From Clostridiales bacterium (GTDB lineage: Bacteria > Bacillota > Clostridia > Saccharofermentanales > UBA5734), in NCBI GenBank assembly GCA_003532195.1, contig DOFA01000277.1, positions 1 to 6,706 on the forward strand: a DNA stretch of 6,706 nucleotides, in the 5' to 3' direction. Position 1 is the stretch's first letter, and every line of letters starts with the position of its first letter. The position numbers were made by a program, and so were the translations under genes. Below, one piece after another: positions 1 to 5,581 of this stretch. A model generated the notes under the pieces. It searched no databases. It worked only from the letters and a program-made list of their open reading frames with translations, and was not told the DNA's origin.

Positions 1-138
1 TCTGAAGCAAAATTCATGGCCGGTGAAATGAAGGTCGCCACCGACTGGCAGACCTTCCAGGACACCCTGAAAGCGATGGGCCTGGAAACTGTACAAGCCA
101 CCATTCAGGCTGCTGTTGACCGTTTCTACGGCAAATAG
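1..138 (+). CDS. C-terminal end of a probable family 1 extracellular solute-binding protein (sugar ABC transporter), 5' truncated
   Basis: Frame 1 is open from the left edge and ends at TAG 136-138, leaving 45 residues, so start and signal peptide lie outside the window. The visible tail has a tryptophan-containing helix (TDWQTFQDTLKAMGLE), then a helix ending in AAVDRFYGK. The order 'W..F...L..MGLE....Q.A.DR(F/Y)' is how the last helices of lipoprotein-type sugar-binding proteins (LplA/LipO-like, SBP_bac_1) usually end. In that family the protein is anchored outside the membrane and delivers mono- or oligosaccharides to a two-permease ABC importer. A strong terminator follows 50 bp downstream, so this gene is the last of its transcript. 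It converges on the sulfatase operon, which suggests an import role for the same glycan. The assignment rests on a short tail only; any helical C-terminus could imitate it. Confidence 0.6.
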   Translation, partial: SEAKFMAGEMKVATDWQTFQDTLKAMGLETVQATIQAAVDRFYGK

Positions 139-187
139 AAACAGCTGACCGGAAACTGATTCTCTCCTGACGCAATCGAATCAATGT

Positions 188-221
188 AAAGGGGCTGTCT
201 CGTTTGAGACAGCCCCTTTTT
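188..221 (+). terminator. Strong rho-independent terminator after the solute-binding protein gene
   Basis: A perfect 11-bp stem (191-201 GGGGCTGTCTC paired with 206-216 GAGACAGCCCC) closes a GTTT loop and is followed by five T (217-221). Three A (188-190) can extend the stem by pairing with the T run. On the minus strand the same hairpin is followed by only three T, so it may also stop the convergent sulfatase transcript, but less efficiently. Confidence 0.93.
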
Positions 222-233
222 ATGCTCATTATA

Positions 234-392
234 TTATTCAGGTTTTTCAATAGCTATGCTGTTTTTCTGTAGAAACATAATAAAGTAGATCGGGAGATAG
301 ATGATCTTCCCCTCTGTTTTCACCTTTCTTTCGTTCGAGAACACATACGCTTTTCTGATGTTATAGTCTTCGTTGGCTAAAAAAGTATTCAA
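234..392 (-). pseudogene. Probable orphan C-terminal remnant of a DUF4143-type AAA ATPase
   Basis: On the minus strand, in a frame different from the sulfatase, about 52 codons are open from a TTG at 392-390 to TAA at 236-234. The TTG overlaps the sulfatase stop as TTGA. The product is protein-like rather than random: 'L.TFLA', then IRKAYVFSNERKV, then TEGKIIYLPIYFIMFLQK, then a short hydrophilic tail. From memory, the pattern 'AYV.S...V...GKI.YLPIY..MFL' is typical of the extreme C-terminus of COG1373/DUF4143 AAA-family ATPases, usually around 400 residues; this is recollection and was not searched. No ATPase domain, ATG start or convincing Shine-Dalgarno is present, and the frame has stops a short way into the sulfatase gene. 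I therefore read it as a decayed leftover of a gene whose 5' part was replaced when the sulfatase arrived. The alternative is a small translationally coupled ORF using TTG, or chance. Confidence 0.42.
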
Positions 393-1963
393 AGCGCTGT
401 GAATTTTTGTTTGATTCCTATATTGAATGCATCTGGCGGTTTTGCGGCAAAATTATTGACTCCATATTCATAAGCAAACTGTCTGATGCGAACACGATTC
501 AATGGTTCATATTCGAATCCTTTAAAATCGCTGCCTTCAAGCGCCAATTCAGCATGAATTTTTCTCATTTTTTCAACCGCTGCTTTACGAAGCCGGATTG
601 AAATATCCCTTTCTGTTTCAGCTCTCTGGATCAATTCATCAGGATCGTCTTTTAAGTTAAAAAGCTGTTCCCGACCTCCGTTTGCGATGAATATATACTT
701 CCAATCGCCTTCACGCACCATGATTTTAAAGAAAACTGATCCGGGAGCGCCAAAATAACTGAAAAGCTGTTTTCTGGGTTTTGCAGTTCCTTCAATTACT
801 CCGATAAGATCAGTTCCGTCACGCATTTCAGGAGAACCAGCTGCAACAGTTGCCATACCGAATAAATCCACGAGACTTGCCAATTCATCACGGCGCTGGT
901 TTTTGGGTAAACACTCCGGCCAGCTGACTAAAAACGGAATATGGCAGGATCCCTCAAAGAAATTACATTTGGTCCAGGAATGATGGTCTCCAATTAATTC
1001 TCCGTGGTCTGAATAAAAGCAAATGAGTGTATTGTCGGCATCCGTGCGGGACTCCACCGCATCAAGTATTCGTCCCAGACAATGATCTATATAGCTGATT
1101 TCACCATAATAGCGTGATTTTAATATCCTTGCCTGGGATAGGGTAAATTCCTCTCTGTATACAGCATAATTAAGCCATGGGACAACTTCGTCCATAAAAT
1201 CCAGCTCTGATTTACCTAATACCGGATCAGGCATATGATCCGGATCGTACATACGATTAAACGGAATAGGCGGCGCGAATGGCGGATGAGGGCCGATAAA
1301 TGAAATACATCCGAAATAGGGTCTTGTATCACTTGATTTTATTTGTTCGACTGCGCGGTCTGCCACAAATGATTCAACAGTAAGATTTGCGGGAAGCGGG
1401 CTCATCTGAGGCTGGTAATACATTTCTGTTCTTTCTCCCTGAAGCATTTCCAACCAGTCACACTTCTCGGAATGCTCTTTTCTTAGCCAGCTTGCATAAG
1501 CATCATGTTCATTTCGATCTTCAACAGAAAAATAAAATTCCTCTGTATGTAAATGAACCTCATGACCGATGTCTTCATAAACAGGTAAACTGTGTTCCTT
1601 GCCTATTCCGAATGTCCTGTAACCGAGTTGATTCATGCGACGCGGAAGATAGGCCCCGAAACGATCCTCATAGACAGTATTCAGCCTGTTTTCATCCAGA
1701 TCTGGCCATAAATTTGTTTCTTTATAATACCCATTGTCATATAACCTTGTTTTTACAGGTTCACAGCCTGTTCTTACACAAAGCCTTGCCGGAACGCAAA
1801 CGGGACACGGAGTATATCCGTTGTCAAAACTGATGCCACGACGAACAAGACGGTCCAGGTTAGGTGTATAAATACTAGAATTACCGAGTGCGGCAATTGT
1901 ATCAAACCGCTGCTGGTCTGTCATTATAAATAGAATATTAGGTTTTAAGCTGGTTTTATCCAT
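389..1963 (-). CDS. Cysteine-type sulfatase (S1 family, formylglycine-dependent), predicted cytoplasmic
   Basis: This 524-residue protein hydrolyses sulfate esters, probably on a saccharide. The N-terminus has the metal-binding strand NILFIMTDQQR (D16, Q17). The signature C56-V-P-A-R60 followed by LCVRTG marks C56 as the residue oxidised to formylglycine. Further landmarks in family order are GIGKEH (K122, H124), GPHPPF (H226), the YYGEISYID helix (285-293), FYSDHGE with D319 and H320 as metal ligands, and GDHHSWTK (H327/H328, K332). The C-terminal subdomain carries the typical DWKYIF and LFNLKDDPDE (434-443) segments. Length is normal and all key residues are present. The ATG lies 7 nt after AAAGGGA (1971-1977). 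No signal peptide is visible, so a cytosolic role on imported oligosaccharides is likely. Being cysteine-type, it needs a formylglycine-generating activity (anSME or FGE), not encoded here. It lies 53 bp downstream of the hydrolase gene without an obvious terminator, so it is probably co-transcribed. Its low GC differs from its neighbours. The substrate cannot be told. Confidence 0.95.
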   Translation of the reverse strand: MDKTSLKPNILFIMTDQQRFDTIAALGNSSIYTPNLDRLVRRGISFDNGYTPCPVCVPARLCVRTGCEPVKTRLYDNGYYKETNLWPDLDENRLNTVYEDRFGAYLPRRMNQLGYRTFGIGKEHSLPVYEDIGHEVHLHTEEFYFSVEDRNEHDAYASWLRKEHSEKCDWLEMLQGERTEMYYQPQMSPLPANLTVESFVADRAVEQIKSSDTRPYFGCISFIGPHPPFAPPIPFNRMYDPDHMPDPVLGKSELDFMDEVVPWLNYAVYREEFTLSQARILKSRYYGEISYIDHCLGRILDAVESRTDADNTLICFYSDHGELIGDHHSWTKCNFFEGSCHIPFLVSWPECLPKNQRRDELASLVDLFGMATVAAGSPEMRDGTDLIGVIEGTAKPRKQLFSYFGAPGSVFFKIMVREGDWKYIFIANGGREQLFNLKDDPDELIQRAETERDISIRLRKAAVEKMRKIHAELALEGSDFKGFEYEPLNRVRIRQFAYEYGVNNFAAKPPDAFNIGIKQKFTAL

Positions 1964-2016
1964 TTTGTGTTCCCTTTCAAAATAGCAGAATTCTGGCCGA
2001 TCCAGGATAGGGTCAG

Positions 2017-5000
2017 CTATTCCAGCAGCAAAACCGGAGCCGACAGCAAGCCGGCAGTCTGAACCGGCAGGTTGTCGTCATAGGCGCTCATGCCCTGGCT
2101 GACCAGCTTGATGTTCTCGATGACCAGCGTCGGCGCATAGGTCGAGGTGAATTTGAGTTCAAGTTCGTTGCGGCCGGCCTGGCAATATTTCGTGATATCC
2201 AGTTCATAGGGTTTCCAGTACAGGGTGCCGGCGTCGGTTCCATTGACCAGAACCTGAACCACGTCAACGGTTTCCAATGCCAGCCGGACCCGTGTGTATT
2301 TCTTCTCCAGCCGGAAATCCGTGCTGTAGGAGCTGACGCCGCTGTAGAAATTCCAGCCCTGGGTCGTATAAATTGCCGGTTGGATGGCATCGGACAACGC
2401 GGCTATCTTCTGGCCGTCCAGTCGGAAGTTGCCGCGCAGCTGCATGGAATTCATCTGGTGCGGCCCGCGCCATTCGGGAACCGTGGCGAATATGACCAGC
2501 AGGTTTTCATTTTGCTTTACCAAACCGGCAATATCTGTAAGATAATCGCGGACGCCCCAAATTCTGGTTTTCCGGAAGTTCTCGATGTGGGTTCCGTTTA
2601 AATAGATCCGTTCATCGCCGTTCAACTCGGCAAACAGCTCCAGGCGGCTGGGGATATCGGCAATCTCAAACCGTGCCAAAGCCACATAGCCTTCACCGTA
2701 CGTGAGCTCGCTTTCGACCGGAAATTCAAAAGCGGCATACTGTTTGTTCACCTGGGTCGCGTCCCTGAGGAAGACGGCGTCGTCAAAGCCGTCGGTTTTA
2801 GCGGCAAAGTAAGATTTCAGCGGCAGCATGTTGTCTTCCGCGGTCCGGAAATGCCAGCCATCAGTCAAACGAATTGCTGCAACCGGTTCACTGCCGGCGC
2901 CAGCTGGCGCGCTTGCTTCAGCGGCGGGGATCGCGGCGGCCTGGCAGCTGTCGCGGTGCACGATCAGAATCGGCATGTCGTGGGGCGCCACGGTTATTCC
3001 CGCATAACGCCGGCCGCCGGCGATAACCGGCAGCAGCGGCACGACGCTGTCGATATCGGTCAGGAGTTCGACACTGCCGGTATCGGGCAGACCGATCTCC
3101 ACCGCCTGTGGCGCGTCGCTGTCATTCATGACCAGGCAGATGTCGAGGTCGCTGCCCGAACGCTGGGCAATCCGCACCCCGGATGGCACCGACTGTTCGC
3201 GGAACGGAACTTGACAGGGGCCGATGAAATGCTTCAGGTCCCCGGCAAAACGCCCGGTTGGAAATCCCTCCTGGCGTCCGAGGTGGAACACGGCGCAATT
3301 GTCCTTCTGGTACCAGGCATATTCTCCGGCGGCCGGCCGTATTTTAGCGACCGAATCCGGCAGGTCCAGATTCAGCAGCCGGTCAAAATCATATTTTTTC
3401 GCGGTGTCGACAGCAGATAACGGCAGCTGGTCAATAAAAATAATTTTCCCCGAATTGGCGGCGAATTCCTGCAGCAAGTCGAGGACCTTCTGGGATGAAT
3501 ACTGCATGTGCGGCACGATCAGGGTATCATACTCATAGCCGCCGACCATAAACCGGCTGCCCCGGACCGCGGCCTGGCCGGCCAGCGGTTCAAAAAACAC
3601 ATCAAATTCCAGGTTCTGGTGCATGAGCGCGCTGGCGGCGCTGCGCCAGCTGAAATCGATCGCTTCGCCGTCATAGAGATGGATGTAATTCTCGAATTGC
3701 GGCAGCAGCAGCAAAATCCGGCCGTTCGGACGGGTTGCCGCAGACAGCGCGCAGCGGGCCTGGGTATAATCGGTCAGCGCGTGGTAATGTTCGAACAGCG
3801 GATTGTTCCAGCCGTGGCTGGGCGGATAGCCGATCGGGAAGGATTTGCGGCCGCCATTGAGTGAATAGAACGCGCCCATGTAAATGATATAGTTGACCCC
3901 GCCCATAACCAGCTTGCTGATGACCCTTTTGGCGTCTTCCAGCGACAGGTCCCAGCCGCTGCCAGAGAAAGTTTCGCACATCGTGTAGTCTTTGCCGGTA
4001 AATTTAGCGACCGACGCCAACAACTTGGCTTCCAGTCCGAATTCCGGGTGGTCGACATAGAGCTTGGATAAGATCGAATCAATCCCGGGGATGTCGAACT
4101 GGGACAAAGGCTCAAAGAAATCGCCCATTTGCGTGGTGTGGTAGAAGACATTTCCCTCGCCGCTGAGGTGCCCGGTCAAGATCAGGCCTTTTTTATGGCA
4201 CCAGTCCGCGTATTGCTTCAGGTAGGCGTCCCGGAACAATCGGGTGACCGTGCGGTAATAGTCATATCTGACCTTGACATAGCGGTCGCTGTCCACCGGG
4301 CTGACCAGGGCGCAGAATTCCGGACGGATCGGGTAGCCGTGCTCCTGTTCGAATTCAGCCTCGAGAATGATCGAATAAGGCAGCACCGACTTGCTGTAGT
4401 TCCACAGGTCAAACAAGCTGCAAACGCCGGTTTCGTCGGTGAAAATCCGTTTCACGGTCTTGCCGAACTCGTCGCCGATGACCTCGGCGTAACGGTCGTT
4501 GTTCGTTTCCAGGAATTTGGCGAAAGCCGCGGGATTCATCGCGTCAATCATACCCGGCTGATAATTGGCAACTGAGGACCAGATCGCCGCGGCGGACATC
4601 CCTTCGCATTCAGCCCGGTAAAAGACATAGAACCTGCCCGACGAGCAGGTCTTGTTTTCGTAGGTGATCTGTGTCCCGGCGGCGGATTCCTCGGCCCGGA
4701 CCTGCTCGGTCACATCGCGGCAAGCCCGCAGTTTGTCCGAGAATTCCATTTGGGCGCTTAAAAACGCACCGCGGAACCAGAGCGTGATCGGCTCGCCGGC
4801 ATGAACATCCCGGATCAGGAACCGGAGCTCCGTGGACTGGGTAAAGGGATATTCAGCCATCAGCCGGCAGGCCCGATTGCCGGACGGCCAGCAGTACTCA
4901 TCATAAATGTTGAAATTCATGCCGTTCTTCTTCGCCTGTTCAACGGCGAAGCGGATCAGGCTCATGAAATTGTCAGATAAGTAATCATCGATTTCCAGGC

Positions 5001-5160
5001 ACCAGGTTGGATGAACATAAAATTCGTCGATGCCGTGGTCCTTGAAATTCTTGATCTGCCAGGCGATGTCTTCCTCCTGCATCCGGTCGCACCAATACCA
5101 CATTAATGATGGACGGACAATACCCCGTTGTTCCTCGATGATTTTTCTAATTTCACTCAT
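2017..5160 (-). CDS. GH106-like glycoside hydrolase (putative alpha-L-rhamnosidase-type), predicted cytoplasmic
   Basis: The protein has 1047 residues. An N-terminal TIM-barrel-like region (about 15-480) shows RPSLMWYW, then IYDEYCWPSG (85-94), IFTDET (239-244), LTGHLSGE (328-335), FDIPGID (355-361), CETFSG (395-400) and GVNYIIYMGAFYS (421-433). E243 and E396 sit where barrel acidic catalytic residues would be expected, which is inference. A Rossmann-like segment follows (about 540-600; YDTLIVPHMQYSS, GKIIFIDQLP), then an Ala/Pro-rich linker (about 738-760). The C-terminal half has two beta-sandwich, carbohydrate-binding-like parts: one with RIYLNGT (851-857) and one with VQVLVNGTDAGTLYWKPYEL (968-987). 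This order is familiar from GH106 and related unclassified hydrolases, from memory. No signal peptide or membrane segment is seen. The ATG follows GGAGG (5169-5173) by 8 nt. It is driven by a consensus promoter at 5244-5272 and is the first gene of a likely operon with the sulfatase. A divergent paralogue starts at 5582. The exact sugar specificity is not shown by the sequence. Confidence 0.85.
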   Translation of the reverse strand: MSEIRKIIEEQRGIVRPSLMWYWCDRMQEEDIAWQIKNFKDHGIDEFYVHPTWCLEIDDYLSDNFMSLIRFAVEQAKKNGMNFNIYDEYCWPSGNRACRLMAEYPFTQSTELRFLIRDVHAGEPITLWFRGAFLSAQMEFSDKLRACRDVTEQVRAEESAAGTQITYENKTCSSGRFYVFYRAECEGMSAAAIWSSVANYQPGMIDAMNPAAFAKFLETNNDRYAEVIGDEFGKTVKRIFTDETGVCSLFDLWNYSKSVLPYSIILEAEFEQEHGYPIRPEFCALVSPVDSDRYVKVRYDYYRTVTRLFRDAYLKQYADWCHKKGLILTGHLSGEGNVFYHTTQMGDFFEPLSQFDIPGIDSILSKLYVDHPEFGLEAKLLASVAKFTGKDYTMCETFSGSGWDLSLEDAKRVISKLVMGGVNYIIYMGAFYSLNGGRKSFPIGYPPSHGWNNPLFEHYHALTDYTQARCALSAATRPNGRILLLLPQFENYIHLYDGEAIDFSWRSAASALMHQNLEFDVFFEPLAGQAAVRGSRFMVGGYEYDTLIVPHMQYSSQKVLDLLQEFAANSGKIIFIDQLPLSAVDTAKKYDFDRLLNLDLPDSVAKIRPAAGEYAWYQKDNCAVFHLGRQEGFPTGRFAGDLKHFIGPCQVPFREQSVPSGVRIAQRSGSDLDICLVMNDSDAPQAVEIGLPDTGSVELLTDIDSVVPLLPVIAGGRRYAGITVAPHDMPILIVHRDSCQAAAIPAAEASAPAGAGSEPVAAIRLTDGWHFRTAEDNMLPLKSYFAAKTDGFDDAVFLRDATQVNKQYAAFEFPVESELTYGEGYVALARFEIADIPSRLELFAELNGDERIYLNGTHIENFRKTRIWGVRDYLTDIAGLVKQNENLLVIFATVPEWRGPHQMNSMQLRGNFRLDGQKIAALSDAIQPAIYTTQGWNFYSGVSSYSTDFRLEKKYTRVRLALETVDVVQVLVNGTDAGTLYWKPYELDITKYCQAGRNELELKFTSTYAPTLVIENIKLVSQGMSAYDDNLPVQTAGLLSAPVLLLE

Positions 5161-5243
5161 AACGGCTTCCTCCGCTGCTTTTTGAATTTCAATATGAAAA
5201 TTTTATTAATTTATAAATTCCAAAAGAATATATTAATAAATAT

Positions 5244-5272
5244 ATTATAAATTGGCCCTTAATCGATGTCAA
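5244..5272 (-). promoter_or_regulatory. Perfect sigma-70-type promoter for the hydrolase-sulfatase operon
   Basis: Read on the minus strand, TTGACA (5272-5267) is followed after exactly 17 bp by TATAAT (5249-5244). Both hexamers match the vegetative consensus at all positions. Transcription would start near 5237, giving a leader of about 77 nt before the ATG at 5160. A promoter this strong in front of a catabolic gene would be expected to need repression, which fits the repeat pair that brackets its -35 box. Confidence 0.88.
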
Positions 5273-5282
5273 TATTAATCGA
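5259..5282 (-). promoter_or_regulatory. Candidate operator: two direct TCGATTAA copies bracketing the -35 box
   Basis: On the minus strand the 8-mer TCGATTAA occurs at 5282-5275 and again at 5266-5259, start points 16 bp apart, with the -35 TTGACA between them. The second copy directly abuts the -35 box inside the promoter spacer. A related TCGATTA lies at 5368-5374 and an exact TCGATTAA at 5526-5533, both on the plus strand and so facing the other gene. A direct-repeat site overlapping -35 fits a DNA-binding regulator such as an AraC-type or response-regulator protein. No regulator gene is in the window, so the binding protein is unknown. Confidence 0.5.
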
Positions 5283-5320
5283 CTATAATCCTTAAAGTAA
5301 TATATTATTCAGAGCACATT

Positions 5321-5440
5321 TCTGACCCGACAGATGAGATATTCTCCGCTCTGGTCGAGGATTTTAGTCGATTATCGCTTCTGACCCCTGGCAGGCGCAG
5401 ATGAAATACTAATATGCTCTTGATTTTTAGTTAATTTATG
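5321..5440. repeat. Imperfect tandem duplication of about 60 bp in the divergent region
   Basis: Two copies share the same blocks in the same order. Copy one starts with TCTGACCC at 5321 and has CAGATGAGATA (5331-5341), GCTCT (5348-5352) and GATTTTAGT (5360-5368). Copy two starts with TCTGACCC at 5380 and has CAGATGAAATA (5398-5408), GCTCT (5416-5420) and GATTTTTAGT (5422-5431). Spacing between blocks varies by a few bases to about eight. The end of copy two overlaps the -35 box of the plus-strand promoter, so the duplication may have made or duplicated regulator sites. Confidence 0.6.
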
Positions 5441-5448
5441 ATTATATT
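5420..5448 (+). promoter_or_regulatory. Probable promoter of the plus-strand hydrolase gene
   Basis: TTGATT (5420-5425) and TATATT (5443-5448) are separated by 17 bp, matching the vegetative consensus at 4 and 5 of 6 positions. Initiation near 5455 would give a leader of about 127 nt. The surroundings are AT-rich, so near-consensus hexamers could arise by chance; position, spacing and orientation support it. Confidence 0.6.
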
Positions 5449-5502
5449 ATAGTTATTATTTAATGAGTATGCCGAATGATTATTTGATGAAAAGATAGCC
5501 CG

Positions 5503-5515
5503 CAAACCCGGTTTG
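5503..5515. promoter_or_regulatory. 13-bp palindrome CAAACCCGGTTTG, candidate operator in the leader
   Basis: Six-base arms CAAACC and GGTTTG are exact inverted copies around one central C. The site lies about 50 bp downstream of the predicted plus-strand start site and 66 bp before the ATG. A compact GC-centred palindrome there resembles roadblock operators of LacI-type sugar repressors. As RNA it could form only a small 5-bp hairpin with a 3-nt loop and has no T run, so it is not a terminator. Confidence 0.4.
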
Positions 5516-5568
5516 TTAAAACCCATCGATTAAAAATATTTTTTATTGCAGCCGGCGCGCGGCCTTGG

Positions 5569-5574
5569 AAAGGA
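5569..5574 (+). promoter_or_regulatory. Ribosome binding site that fixes the start of the plus-strand hydrolase
   Basis: AAAGGA stands 7 nt before ATG 5582-5584. No other start codon in this frame nearby has a comparable site, and the translation shows family-typical sequence soon after this ATG. Confidence 0.8.
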
Positions 5575-5581
5575 ACTTGAT

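Larger units (their letters stand above)
5161..5581. other. Divergent control region between the two hydrolase genes
   Basis: This 421-bp gap has no credible protein gene. It is AT-rich (especially 5181-5310 and 5400-5550) between GC-rich genes and carries back-to-back promoters, repeated 8-mers, a partial tandem duplication and a palindrome, listed separately. Three AATATATT copies (5227-5234, 5239-5246, 5299-5306) and the palindrome AATTTATAAATT (5208-5219) lie around the minus-strand promoter and its leader. They may reflect AT-rich composition alone. A GC-rich patch with a 4-bp stem (5551-5563) stands just before the Shine-Dalgarno of the plus-strand gene. Confidence 0.85.

Noticed and set aside
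14..250. Minus-strand ORF of 78 codons crossing the terminator
   Set aside because: It runs through the terminator hairpin and antisense to the solute-binding protein tail; composition is not protein-like.
1387..1833. Plus-strand ORF of 148 codons
   Set aside because: Antisense to the sulfatase, covering its catalytic signature region; Cys/His-rich composition looks like chance translation.
1986..1995. Palindrome CAGAATTCTG between the hydrolase and sulfatase genes, considered as terminator or operator
   Set aside because: It has no usable loop and no T run, so it would not stop transcription; a 10-bp palindrome alone is weak evidence for an operator.
2851..3420. Plus-strand ORF of 189 codons
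   Set aside because: It lies fully inside the well-supported minus-strand hydrolase; its sequence is Arg/Gly/Ala-rich and not family-like, as expected from the antisense of a GC-rich gene.
4129..4575. Plus-strand ORF of 148 codons
   Set aside because: Antisense to conserved motifs of the minus-strand hydrolase (FTDET, TGH); no Shine-Dalgarno context or recognisable motif.
5463..5498. Eleven-codon ORF in the plus-gene leader, possible leader peptide
   Set aside because: No Shine-Dalgarno site precedes it, it has no run of regulatory codons, and no attenuator hairpin with a T run follows.
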